Shown here one piece after another: positions 22,632 to 33,600 of a stretch of 64,000 nucleotides of DNA. Within the stretch, counting starts at the first letter, position 1. Every line of letters starts with the position of its first letter. Under the pieces are notes generated by a model, which was given only the letters and a program-made list of their open reading frames with translations, did not search any database and was not told the origin of the DNA. The position numbers and the translations under genes were made by a program. Source of the stretch: Deinandra increscens subsp. villosa (Eukaryota > Streptophyta > Magnoliopsida > Asterales > Asteraceae); contig JBCNJP010000023.1 of NCBI GenBank assembly GCA_039602395.1, positions 91,102,177-91,166,176 of the forward strand, in the 5' to 3' direction.

Positions 22632-22755
22632 GATTTATTTGGTAGCTCGGAATAATGTTACAAAGTTAAAGAAAGGCGGTGGTTTACGTGTTAGGTGCCA
22701 CAAAACATCAACTTGGGCACATGAAATTACTCAACATAATGGTAACCCAACCCGA
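22632..22755 (-). repeat. Inverted repeat arm 2
   Basis: Reverse complement of 20458-20582, with CATCAACTTGGGCACATG and GGTTTACGTGTTAGGTG. It ends at the same phrase, GGTAACCCAACC, as arm 1. A few substitutions and a short deletion separate the arms. Confidence 0.8.
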
Positions 22756-22835
22756 TTAAACTGACCGATCCGATTGTCATTTGGGTAGACTGGATATTGG
22801 ATAATCCGAATTTAAATGGTTAGTTAGTGGCCTAT

Positions 22836-23078
22836 TTTGGCATCACAATTTGCCATGTGGCACCACCACATTCATCCTCAATAATGTTTTCCCGCCAATT
22901 CTCCTAATTATGGAAGTGATTTGTATTTCTAATTTTTTATTTATTGCATTCTGAATTATTTAATAACCAATTATTTAATTACTAAAGATATAAAAATACA
23001 TAATTGTCGTAGATTATGATTGTATTTATGGTTTTTTTTTAAAAGTCACCCGTGTAACACACGGGGATAAAAAACTAG
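22836..23078 (+). mobile_element. Short Helitron copy C
   Basis: It has the same body and 3' end as the copy at 9431, with the ACCCGTGTAACACACGGGG hairpin and CTAG at 23075-23078 before T. The central AATTGTCGTAGATTATG region is uninterrupted and serves as a second empty site for the Harbinger insertion at 36256. The ATATATCC segment seen in other copies is absent. Confidence 0.75.
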
Positions 23079-23211
23079 TAATCCATATTCAATTTCACGT
23101 GATAAGACTGGATAGACAATAGTAAGAATGACACGTACACTTAAATCATCAGCATGAGTGTGACTCATAAAAGAATCTTCATGGTAATGGCACAACATGT
23201 TTATGACGTAA

Positions 23212-23815
23212 CTAGAGATCGACCGCGCGTTGCTGCGGTAATCTAGAAAAATATCTGAAAAAGTGAATAAAGTAAATAAAATATAGATTTATAAGTGTTA
23301 TATAACTTTTGTATAAACACATCTCTCAAAAATTCAAGATGTTATACTCCATATCTTTAACCTTTAATTGTTCATGTCAATGCACTTAATATCTGTAATA
23401 CATCCCATATTTAAAGTCAATGCGTCGTTTCAAATAAAGATCTTCGTATTCAAGTACTTTCAGTATAATATATATTTTTGGTTAAAATAGCCAATGTATT
23501 GACCATTTATTTGGTTCGTGCAAAATACATGAAAATGAGTGAATATAGGTTCATAATTGTATTATCCACTTTTTAAAATTTCATTTACCTCTTATTCCAT
23601 GTTTTAAATTCTAGATGTTAAATTCCATATCTTTAGCTTTTAACAGACTTTTCTTCAGCAGTAGCTAACACCAAGCGTCGTTTGGAATAAAGTTTTTTGT
23701 ATCCAAACACTTTAAGGATCAAATATATATCTTTTTTTGTGTGTGTAAAATAGTCAATGTATTGACCATTTCCTTGATTCGTGTAAAATATGTGCTACCT
23801 AGTACACTTAAAAAC
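23212..23815 (-). mobile_element. Reverse Helitron 3' end with internal duplication
   Basis: On the minus strand the phrase CCGCAGCAACGCGCGGTCGA leads to TCTCTAG at 23212 followed by T: a GC hairpin then CTAG, the Helitron 3' layout. Upstream (23330-23560 and 23575-23790) are two diverged copies of one ~200-bp unit, sharing TCCATATCTTTA and CAATGTATTGACCATTT. The 5' terminus is not located; 23815 is an estimate. Confidence 0.45.
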
Positions 23816-23869
23816 TTATATAAAAAAATAAGGATATGTTGTAGTGAAAACAATACGAATCAAATTTAA

Positions 23870-23950
23870 AGTGGGAAGGTTCGAACCCGCGCCAAACCAA
23901 AGCAAAGACCCTGCAAATCCAAAAAGTAACCACTCCGACAACATCATGAA
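23870..23950 (-). mobile_element. tRNA-derived SINE head
   Basis: On the minus strand TGTCGGAGTGGTTA (23940-23927) resembles the A box of tRNA-Ser/Leu, and GGTTCGAACC (23887-23878) is a perfect polymerase III B box about 40 bp later. It does not fold as a functional tRNA. A related A-box half appears at 25680-25705. Confidence 0.5.
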
Positions 23951-23967
23951 AGGTAACGTTCTAGAAG

Positions 23968-23969
<2 letters not shown>

Positions 23970-24014
<45 letters not shown>
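23970..24014. repeat. (TA)n microsatellite
   Basis: An uninterrupted TA run of about 22 units. It abuts the left end of the possible Pack-MULE, whose right end also lies in TA repeats. Confidence 0.9.
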
Positions 24015-24017
<3 letters not shown>

Positions 24018-25541
24018 AATGGGAACATTTAATAACCCCTTGTTAGAGCATTAACCAAATAACTCAATCTTGTGGGTTCACCTTTTTAATCCAATGGCTG
24101 TATTTAAAAGAATGTTATGCGGCTAAGATTGTTTGAGGGGTAGGATGGTAAAAACCATGTCCTTTTCTTTACCCTACCTACAACACAAAATCTAAACCCA
24201 ACCCCCTCATAGATTCCGTTCGATTTGAAGAATCTGCTACCTCAAAAAATCTGCCCCTTCTTTCGCCGGCGACGCAACATACTTTGTCCGGTGACACAAC
24301 CCCCCTTCTTCTTCTTCTTCGTTCAAATTTCCGACAGCAAACCCATGCGGAGACTGCTTTTGTACCTCAGCCGCCTAGGTAACTGCGTAGTTTTTGACGA
24401 AATTGGTTGGTGAGGATGAGCGAAAAATCCGGCAAGACCGACAGATGTAGGAAAACGACGATGGATAGAAGATAAAGATCGAGGAATAACCGTGATCTTG
24501 AGAAGATGGAGGATTGAGTTTCTTGAGAAAAGCATCGGGTAGCATCAGGCCGCCTCCGTCATTTTTCGGTTTCCGTTACCTGCAACTACCCACTCGCCGC
24601 CGCCATCGGTGCTTTTTTTTCCCGCCGCCATCGATGCTTTTTTTGCATCTCCGATTTTCAATTTGTCGCCCAATTCCGATTTTTATTTTGTGGCCTGAGG
24701 TATGACGTATTTAAAGGTAGTTGACAATTTCCGATTTTCAATTTGTAGCCTGATTCCCGATTTTGTCAATGTTTGAGTTTGGGGTATTTTGAGATGTTAG
24801 TTTTCTAATGATTTTTAGTACTCTGGTTTGCAAAATCTTTGGCATATTTAGCTGTATGTTTTAACTAGGACAGTGATGTTAATAGGCATAACATCAATGT
24901 TAAAGAGCATCACCGACTTGTTTTTTATGAATCATACTTGTACATTTGTATTTTTTGTAGAAATATCTGATCCGCACCGGTGTTGAATCTTGATAGCACC
25001 GGTGTTACCGATGCTTCATACAACTGTCAATGTTGATAGCATCAGTGTTATATGCATATTGATGCATTTCATAAGCATATTGATGCATTGGTAGGTTGTA
25101 ATACATGCATATCCAGTTGTACCTAGAAACATCGATGCTATTGGGATGCTACTGGTTATGAATGTATGTTACTAGTTATGACAGTAATGTTAATAGTTGT
25201 AACATTAGTGCTACAACGCACGTCTGAGAAAACGATAATAAAAAACGTCGAGACTATACTTGAATTAAAGATAAAAATGCGACGAGTTTAATGGTGTAAT
25301 TTTTATAAAAATCCGACCATGTATAAAAAAGTTATGGACTTTTTTAAATGAAGGGGGTTTTATGTGGGTTTGTTAAATGACAGATTTGCCCTTTTCAATT
25401 TAATAAAAAACAAAACATAATTTAGAAATGCAGCTTTAATTAGAGTCTTTGGATCAACCCCATTTTTTGATCAAGTCATCCATTGTTGGTTATTTGGTTA
25501 ATTCTATAAGAGAAGGTTAATATTCATTCCTTTCCCTATAT
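24015..25541. mobile_element. Possible Pack-MULE with degenerate TIRs
   Basis: The left end (TAGGAATGGGAACATTTAAT) and the reverse complement of the right end (TAGGGAAAGGAATGAATATT) match imperfectly, and both continue to the shared phrase ATTAACCAAATAAC. The interior from 24180 to 24710 is GC-richer and leader-like, with CCGCC and CTTCTTCTTC tracts, suggesting captured host sequence. No intact frame survives and no clear target duplication is seen because both flanks are TA repeats. Confidence 0.45.
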
Positions 25542-25860
25542 ATATATAAGTATATATAAAATGAAATTACAAAGGTATGAGAGACAAAAATTGTTTATTA
25601 TATGTATATATAATAATTGTATGGCAGTGACACATATATCTAGAAAAAGATTAATATGCCAAACGTGCAATTTATAAGTAATCACTCGGACGATATCATG
25701 AAAGTTAACGTTATAGGGGAACTTATATATATAAATATATATCAAATGAATCTACAAGTGTATGAGAGACACAAGTTGTCTATTATATGTATATAGAATA
25801 ATTGTATGGCAATGCCACATATATTTAGAAAAAGATTCATATGCCAAACGTGCAACGTTT
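25540..25860. repeat. Direct duplication of about 190 bp with SINE piece
   Basis: Two copies (about 25556-25675 and 25741-25856) share GTATGAGAGACA, TATTATATGTATAT and CATATGCCAAACGTGCAA. Between them is ATCACTCGGACGATATCATG, which matches the A-box end of the SINE at 23870. Confidence 0.6.
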
Positions 25861-25963
25861 TATTTTTTAAAAAATATTATATACGAAAATAACAAAAATA
25901 TCACGGTAACGCTCTATCCGAAAAAAAAATAACAATTGCTTTGATTTGATTTGATTAGAGATT

Positions 25964-26158
25964 ATGAGAACTCGAAACGCCGACAATCCGAAACCGCCCC
26001 CTCCGGCGAAAAGAACTCCTCCGGCCAGAAAATCGGCTACTAAAACCCCTCCAACACAACCAGATGCTTCTCAACAATCACCATCCGACTCCACGGTTAC
26101 GCCTAAACGTGCCCCTTCCACCAGAGGGAAAGCTGTGGCAAATTCATATATTAAATAA
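25964..26158 (+). pseudogene. Possible first-exon fragment of a Pro/Lys-rich nuclear protein
   Basis: A 64-residue frame starts MRTRNADNPKPPPPAKRTPP and is rich in Pro, Lys, Thr and Ser. That style is typical of the disordered N-terminus of plant nuclear RNA-binding proteins, but I cannot name the family. It is GC-richer than its flanks. It stops at ANSYIK without a following domain, so it is either a short gene or, more likely, a first exon separated from the rest of its gene. No matching downstream exon is seen. Confidence 0.35.
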
Positions 26159-26734
26159 AATTTCAGTTTGTGAATAAATTGAAAAGAGATTCACGACGAT
26201 CGTTGTTATTAATAGTTAATATTAAATAATAAATTGAAAAACAAAAAAAGAAGAGTTAACATTAATATAAAATAATAAAATGAAAAAGGAAAAAAGAAAA
26301 AGTGGTTGAAAAGATTCGAACCTATGTATTGAGTTATGGGTGGGAGGAGATTAAACCAATTGAGCCAAAACATGTAATGTCAAACTTCTATAACTATAAG
26401 TATATATTATTGATCCACCTTTCTTTAGAAAATGACAAAAAAAGGCACAAACCCATAGACAATGTTTCTGATTGTATATATATACAATTGAAGGTCTTTT
26501 ACAGTTGCAAAAAGCTCTAAAAAGTCCATGTATATGAGTCAATGCCCCCTATGGCGCCGTGATCCTCCATTACGCCACAATTTAACCAACCCGACCCTCC
26601 GTTATTGACCTGCACGAAAGATGTGCGTAGAACTCTTCATGCCAACTTTTGCTGTGTGATTCTTGCTCTCAATATTGACTGGCCAATGAATTTGTGGCAA
26701 CTCACATTTTCAATAAAAAAGTGAATTAAATAAG
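26159..26734. other. Intergenic with a tRNA-like SINE remnant
   Basis: On the minus strand TGGCTCAATTGG (26367-26356) fits a polymerase III A box and GGTTCGAATC (26322-26313) fits a B box, about 34 bp apart. This is a tRNA-derived SINE head followed by a T-rich tail at lower coordinates. Between 26540 and 26640 is a GC-richer stretch with no recognised frame. Confidence 0.45.
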
Positions 26735-26998
26735 AGTTGTTATATAGACACCTAAGGTTTTACTAAATTCACCCATTTCCTACGGTCTTTTTGGTGGAAA
26801 CTGTCGTTTCAATCGTTTCAGTTGAAACGGCCGCCACGTGTCGTGACGACGAAACCTTAAAATTCAGGGGGGCCCACTTTATATTGACCGTTTCAAGGTC
26901 GTTTTGGTTGAAACTGTCGTTTCAAGGTCGTTTCACTTGAAACGACCGTTTGGTTTTGGTGTTTTTAGTAAAATCCTCGGGTGGATATAACAGGAGCC
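26735..26998. mobile_element. MITE rich in GTCGTTTCA words
   Basis: The left end GTTGTTATATAGACACCTAA and TTTTACTAAATTCACC pairs with the inverted right end (CTGTTATATCCACCCGAGG, TTTTACTAAAAACACC). Inside, GTCGTTTCA and its complement TGAAACGA(C) recur several times. The superfamily is unclear. Confidence 0.6.
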
Positions 26999-27011
26999 TA
27001 AAATAAAAAGG

Positions 27012-27110
27012 AGTTGTTATATAGACACCTAAGATTTTACTAAATTCACTCATTTCCTACAGTCGTTTTGGTTGAAACTGTCGTTTCAAGGTCGTTTCAG
27101 GTAAAACCAT
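27012..27110. mobile_element. Truncated second copy of the GTCGTTTCA MITE
   Basis: It starts GAGTTGTTATATAGACACC 14 bp after the first copy and follows its left half closely, then stops matching after GGTCGTTTCAGG. The right TIR is absent. Confidence 0.65.
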
Positions 27111-27270
27111 TTTCGATGAACATAACTTTTTTTTTTTAATAACTTATTTGCGGCTAGGCGGTTACTGCTTGCTCTTTTGTCGTTTTGCGAGGTGTGTGCA
27201 TACTTTAACTGTCACAAGTCATGACCAAGCACTGCTTACATCAAGGGGGCTCCACGTCACGTGCCTAATC

Positions 27271-27600
27271 AACTCAAAATCCCACCTTCCGATGATTGGT
27301 GACTGGACACGTGTCCCCATCCCGTGCATCATCAGCAGTAGTTGAAAGTTGAAACCGTACACTTCACCATGCACAATATTGATCCCTCACATCCCGACAA
27401 ACACTCATCAAATTACCATTTTTAGTTAAGATGTTCAAAAAAGATTTTACCGTTTGAATTGTTTTGTTTCAAAGATATATTTTTCGAAGTTTTTTTAAGA
27501 TGTCAAGTTACCATTATACAATTTATGCTATATATATATTTTTTCGAACGTTTTTTTAATCGTTACAAAGATAAGTGTTTGTAAACGTATCATAAATTAA
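27271..27600. repeat. Duplicated block, copy 1
   Basis: It matches 30023-30600 as a direct repeat: shared phrases include CAGTACACTTCACCATGCAC-like sequence, GATCCCTCACATCC and TTACCGT..GAATTGTTTT. Copy 2 is interrupted by a Tourist-like MITE. A short part (GTGAC..GACACGTGT) also recurs at 38508. Confidence 0.7.
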
Positions 27601-27841
27601 TTGGGAGTTAGGCATTGTTGTAAAACTCGTTTAACTGTTCAAGGCGATCGAGTACTCTCGACGTCTCGAGTACTCTCTATCTACGCCTAGCTAGTACTCC
27701 CCGAGTATCCCCTCCCCCCCCCCCTCCCCATATATTCCCAAGTACTCTTTCGATTTGGAAAAGTACTCATAACTTTACAGATTCACAATCGATCGACTTT
27801 AGAACGATTTTTACAACTATAAGGTTAAATTGTATAAATTA
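27601..27841. other. Low-complexity intergenic DNA with C-run
   Basis: GAGTACTC and CTAGTACTCCCCGAG phrases are followed by a C-run of 11 at 27714-27724. No gene is seen. Confidence 0.5.
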
Positions 27842-28510
27842 TGGGTTTTAGATTCAGTTTTTTGAACATTTATCTTCTAGTTTTTTTTGCTTCAATGTTA
27901 CTTTTTACCTATTTTCTTAGATTTCTTTTGTTTCAATTTCACATCTGTCAGTTATGTTTACATTTTTTTAACGGCAAATTTAGATCACTGATATGATATT
28001 ACACCACTCACCCGATCATCTCCAATTCTCATTAGAAAAAAGTTCATTATAAGTGAGAGAATCCGCTGACCAACATGTAACCCACATTTTTTATATCTTT
28101 TATAAGGAAAATTGGAATTTAATAATACAAGTTTTAAGTGATTGGCGGGTAATAATATGAGTTTCACATTTGCATCACAATAATACGAATTAAACATGTT
28201 CGTGATTATAGTGATACGCTATTAGTTTTTTATCTTTCGATTAGGGTTCGAATCAACTATAATCAAAAGATAAGAGAAAGATACAAAAAGAAAAGGAAGA
28301 AACCTAATATTATTATCCTAATCGAACCCTAATCGAAAGATAAAAAATTAACGGCGTGTCATTATAATCACCAACATGTTTAATTCGTATTATTGTGATG
28401 CAAATGTGAAACTCATATTATTATCCGCCAATCACTTAAAACTTGTATTATTAAATTCCAAATTTCCCTTTTATAAATAAGACTTAAACCCAAAACCTTT
28501 AATTTATAAG
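27842..28510. repeat. Direct duplication, interrupted copy
   Basis: 27842-28105 plus 28477-28510 correspond to the uninterrupted stretch 28918-29205, sharing TTTTTTGAACATTTATCTTC and CTGACCAACATGTAA. The interruption is the foldback element at 28106-28467. Confidence 0.8.
28106..28467. mobile_element. Foldback Mutator-type MITE with 9-bp target duplication
   Basis: Almost the whole 362 bp is one inverted repeat: the left arm, starting GGAAAATTGGAATTTAATAA, matches the reverse complement of the right arm for about 150 bp, with a short loop near 28260-28305. CTTTTATAA flanks both sides (28097-28105, 28468-28476). The duplicated host segment at 29155-29185 shows the site without the insertion, confirming both ends. 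Confidence 0.85.
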
Positions 28511-28917
28511 GATGGGGGTATGGTTGCCTAACGCAACCATTTGAATCATAGAGGCAACCAATCATGTTGTGCCAACAAGATTTTTTTTTGCCTAAATGTT
28601 TAGGCAAACTTTTCTATTTTTATTTTTTAAGTTTCTATTTACAATAAACATATAAAATTAAACTAAAACATTCATTATAAAATAAAAACAAAAGCATTCA
28701 TGAAATTAAAAAAAATTACAAAGTCCTAAAAATAAAAAAATTACCAAATTCTAAAAATAAAAAGTTACATTGATTGATGTTATTGAACTTACGATGAATA
28801 CGACGGGTAAAAAGGTGGTTGTGGTCTATACCGACCATGCACTAAATCAACAAAAGATTGTTGTTGATAGAAACCGGGTTGTGATGGTGGTAGAGGTGGT
28901 GGTTGTGGGTGAATTAT
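28511..28917. mobile_element. Fragment related to the Harbinger family at 36256
   Basis: It starts GGGGGTATGGTTGCC, like the TIRs at 36256 and 42408, and includes the AATTACAAAGTCCTAAAAAT phrase found just outside the transposase stop codon at 36510. On the minus strand 28917-28790 encodes a Gln/Pro-rich peptide ending YPSYSS before a stop or a GTAAGT donor, possibly part of the companion Myb-like ORF of such elements. The right TIR is missing. Confidence 0.45.
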
Positions 28918-29205
28918 TGGTTTTAGATTCGGTTTTTTGAACATTTATCTTCTAGTTTTATTCTTCAATGATTACTTTTACCTATTTTCTTAGATTTCTT
29001 TTGTTTTAATTTCACATGTATCAGTTATGTTTACATTTTTTTAACGATAAATTTAGATCACTGATAGGATATTACACCACTTACTTGATTATCTCCAATT
29101 CCCATTAGAAAAAAGTTCATCATAAGTGATAGAATTCTCTGACCAACATGTAATCCACATTTTTTATATTTTTTATAAATAAGACTTAAACCCAAACCTT
29201 TAATT
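28918..29205. repeat. Direct duplication, empty-site copy
   Basis: The uninterrupted version of 27842-28510. It differs by scattered substitutions, so the duplication is not recent, while the foldback element is present in only one copy. Confidence 0.8.
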
Positions 29206-30000
29206 TATAATGCATTAAATACCTCCCTTTTAACCAACAACTAGGTGGACTATATATCATTGGTAGTTATGTTTAACTACTATTGTTTTTTTTGTTAGTC
29301 CTTCTCTTTGGCCACCTTAAGTTTTTTTTAAATTCATCGGACTTAACCTGGCGGTTAGGGCAAACCGCCACGGTTAGCTTAGTAACCCCACCTAATCATT
29401 TGACACGGTTCACGGGGCTTAATAATTGGTGACGAACCGCCACGTTTAGACCAAACCATGGCGGTTAGGCTTTGACCTGACATTGTTCAGAGATTCTCCA
29501 GACATTCTCAGTACGAGGAATAAACGGGAAGTGACATTAACCTGGCGTTTTGGGCAAACCGTGACGGTTATCTTCTTGAGTTGACATTTTGCGTACGAAT
29601 GATGCAAGTTTTAGATTTTTTTTTTAAATACGAACTGCCCCATATAGGCCTTAACCCGGGGTTGTGTTCATGGGAAACCACAGGTTATGCTCCATAACGT
29701 GGCGTTTAAAAGTGTAACCCCCCCTATAGAGGCCTTAACCCCATGGTTTAAAAGGATACCGTCAAATTAATTTTGAAAAAACATGAAGGATAGCTGCTGT
29801 CAAATCATCTGAAAAGTGCCCGGAACCCGCCCCATATAGGGCAAACCGTGGTGGTTTCTGATTACTGTCACTTCTCCGAAAAGTTACCCAGAAAACGCCC
29901 TATATAGGTCATAACCTGACAGTTCGACGTGAACAAACCCCACGATTTGATCAAACCATGACGGTTTACACGATGCTCACAAAATTTTCCCCCAGTGTCT
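29206..30000. repeat. Degenerate array of ACGGTT and CCCTATATAGG words
   Basis: From about 29340 to 29970 the words ACC(T/A)GGCGGTT, AAACCGCCACGGTT or AAACCGTGACGGTT, and GCCC(C)ATATAGGCC or GCCCTATATAGGTC recur at irregular spacing, at least four times for the last. There is no reading frame. I have no class for it; it could be the U3 of a degenerate retroelement. Confidence 0.5.
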
Positions 30001-30022
30001 AAATTAGGATCCTTTTGTTATA

Positions 30023-30600
30023 AACTCAAAGTCTCACCTTTTGATAATTAGTGACTGTACACGTGTCCTCATCCTGGGCATTATCAGCAGTTGAGAGCGT
30101 ACACTTCACCATGCACAATTCTGATCCCTCACATCCTGACAAACAACTTTAACGCTGTGTTCCCGAGTTCACTTAACGAGGGAAAGGAAAGGAAAGGGAA
30201 GTAAGTTTAAAAATTTTTGTGTTCCTGAGTTTCACTTAAGGAGGGAAAGGGAAGGAAACAAAAAAAAGTTGTGTTCCCGAGTTTCATTAAAGGAGAGAAA
30301 GGGAGGGAAGGGGAGGGAAAGTTAGTTCATTTTCTATTGTTTTTCTTTCCTTCCAAATCGGAAGGATTTGGAAGGAAAGGAATCACTCCCCTTCTCTTCC
30401 TTTCTCTTCTTTTCTTTTCTCTTCCTTTCCTTTCTCTTCTCTTCGTTTCTCTCCTTAAGTAAACTCGGGAACACAGCGTAAGTCTTTTACCGTACGAATT
30501 GTTTTCTTTCGTAACGAATATTATACAATTTTTGCTACATATATTTTTCGAATATTTTTTTAAATCGTTAGGAAGATATATGTTTGTAACTATATGTTGC
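30023..30600. repeat. Duplicated block, copy 2 (interrupted)
   Basis: Counterpart of 27271-27600, split by the MITE at 30153-30478. The order of shared phrases is preserved on both sides of the MITE. Confidence 0.65.
30153..30478. mobile_element. Tourist-like MITE with TAA duplication
   Basis: The termini CGCTGTGTTCCCGAGTT and its reverse complement AACTCGGGAACACAGCG pair with at most one mismatch, and TAA flanks both sides (30150-30152, 30479-30481). The left part holds three tandem copies of a GTTCC(C/T)GAGTTTCACTTAA unit followed by GGGAAAGG tracts. No protein of its own is encoded. Confidence 0.8.
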
Positions 30601-33600
30601 GATCCGCGCGTTGCGGCGGATGTTGTTCGATTGTGTTTTTAAATCCCGGATATATGTTTTCGTGGGAGGTGAAGTGATATATATCTCACATGTGTTCTCT
30701 ATTTTCTCAATGTAATCTAATGAGGGCAATCTGTTAAAAGAAAGCTTATAGATAAATATAGTACAAATCTATGAAGTACAAAAACATGTGATGAAGTGTC
30801 TCTACATTTTCCTCTGATTCTCCTATAGCTATAACGAAACATGTTTGATCAATTTACACCCCGGCTTGACACAAAATGGGATAATTGTTCTTCCTCTAAA
30901 TAACTGTAAGTTCAAATACAACAAATAATTGCAGGTTATGAAGACATATGTAAAGCCTCAAAGCACCTGCAATTAAGAAATCTATAGAGAGGATAACAAA
31001 GAACACAAACCCCTTATGTTTTAGGCCTCCCTAAAACCCTGTAGACAAACGGTATGGTAATATACAAAGCCAACTTAAAAATATCAACAATCCACAATAT
31101 CTAACAAACCTACATAATCGAAATACATAAATTTTGTACTGACAGTCTAAAAAAGGAACATCTAAGGCTAAGATAAATTAGATAACTTGACCCATTAAGA
31201 CAAATTCATATGGCACAAAACCATCACAATTCATTTTACGACTTTTGAAACATAGTTTGTGAAAAAGAAATAAACAGGTACACAAACAGTGATACTAAGC
31301 TCATTTTTTCATGTTCTTATGGATGCTAACCTTTAATCAGACGCAGCAACAAACACAGATCAATTCCCACACCTGCACCAAAAAAAGTAAGAAGAAATCA
31401 ACATTAAGAAAAGAAGATAATAATAGAACATTCAGTGCATAAAAAAATTTCGAGGTGAATCTTAAATTTTGATCATTCATTGGTCTAGTATAGAACATGA
31501 AAAAATTTCAGGCATTTTAGCTATCAGAGTAACAAAATAAAGCAAGAAAATATTAGCAGACATTTCCTCAAACACATTCAGATAAGCTTGAGACACAACA
31601 CATGTTATCTTTTCTGCTTTTTGGCATATGAAATTAAAAACTAAGCTAAGCTATGTAAAGGCATGCGCATTCTTCCAAGCTCTTGGCAAGTCCAGTTCAC
31701 TGCCTGCCATAGTTATAATTCAAATTCAAATTCAGGAACATAGTTATAATATGAGTGAAAACTGTGGATAAAAGTCAATAATCACCGGCCTTCCATTAAA
31801 AGAAAAGACTAATGATAAAAGGGCCTTATAGTGCACAAAGTTTTAGATTCATAGGTTTTAAAGTTTTTAATGATAGTGCTAACACAAAGCAACAAAAAGA
31901 AAAAAAAATCTAAAAGACGATTTTCAATATTAATTATGTTCAGGTATAATAACCATAGAAACCAAACATGTTGACATAATGTTCTACCTATAGTAGTCCA
32001 CTTAATTTATGTAGCATTTAGTTCACAATATAACCAACCAATAAAGCAAAATAGAAACCATAGACATCAACTACAAATAAGTTTCAAACCATAGATATCA
32101 GCTACAAATGAGTATCAGAAAGAACACGCGTACATGCTAGAAGTAGAAAAGAATAGGAAATATGCATAACCAACTACAATCCAACACGTTATTAAAAAAA
32201 TTAACAAAAACAGACTCTATTCGATGAGACCTATAAATCATAAAATAAACGAAATTCGGTGACATACTTCAAGAAAGATATAGTATGCATACACAGCTAT
32301 AAATCAATAAACACAAAATCCATATATTATGAGTATGGCAAAATAGTAAAAAAAAAATAAACTTTGTTACAAAATAAAGTAAGCCATTTGATCGAACAAA
32401 TATTGTGCATACCAAAATATATATGTACACACACATGAAGCATGGAAAAAGAAACAAAACCAATACGAAAATACATTAATAACGTAAATAATACCTGGAA
32501 GTGAGAAGAAGTATCCCCAAACCTTAATCTTGTTTTGATAATTGTTTGAAGGTAATAATATATATAGATTAAACCTTAATTTATAAAGGTGGAAAATTTT
32601 TAGTGTTGTTGGTAACATGCTAAGATTTCTATGGCCATTAATTACAATAACCATTAATGAGAAAATCATGCAAACTCCTATGCGTTACGAATGTTTTTTT
32701 ATGTTTTTTTTTATGTTTTGTGCTTATGAGGTACAATAGAGTTTGAAGTGGTCACTTTTTTATTATAATTGAGGATCAACAGGTTTGCACCATGGTTGTT
32801 ATGATACCTACAAATGTAAGAAATTTTAGATGTCTTTCATTTAGCAAGATTAGTGTTAAATTTCTGCTTACATGACCCAGAGTGTTTTTGCTACCTCTAG
32901 TTTTGGTTATATCTCAATACGTAGTTGTAGTTTTCATGGTTTTAAGAGTATATCTATTTGGTTAAAATTAATAGCTAACAACCTGTCAACTTAAAATCGT
33001 TTGCCTCAACCTCAACCCTAACTGCTACTGCGGAGTCAATATCAATACCTGTAATACCTGTCAAAACACAACCTTATCTATATGATTCCTTTAAGTTTAC
33101 ATCTGAACTATAATGTAACTACAATGCAGTAATCAGTCAAGCCAAATCTCTATGTAAAGTGAGGCTGAAAAAAAGTCATCTTTCATGAAGATAAGTCCTC
33201 ACATAAAAACAAAACCTTAAATAACTCTGTATTTCAGTTTTGACATTCAACATGGTTTGTATAGGGAATAACAACCCTAAGCTGAATTAACAAAAATAAG
33301 TAAAAGAGTGGTGATAAAGCATTAATTTTGTTTATTGTGTTCATTTATTTTAGTTATACCTCACCCAGAATGCACAATCTCAACCGCTTATAACTAACAA
33401 ACTATTTCATATGTAATAGAAAGAAAAGAAATTGTTTCCAGATTATAAAAGTACCTTCAACAATAGCTTGAAATCCTCTGCATCTACTGCACCAAAACAA
33501 TCTGAAACACATGAATAGTCCATGAGATTTAAATGTAGTAACAGCCATAAAAAATGGATCAATCTCCAAGATGAGGACACATAGTATCATGCAACAACTG

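Noticed and set aside
23870..23950. A functional tRNA gene
   Set aside because: A and B box motifs are present but the cloverleaf stems do not pair and the acceptor ends are missing, so it is a SINE head.
32269..32669. Minus-strand frames of 64 and 100 residues
   Set aside because: They have signal-like hydrophobic composition typical of AT-rich DNA, overlap each other and have no promoter or family match.
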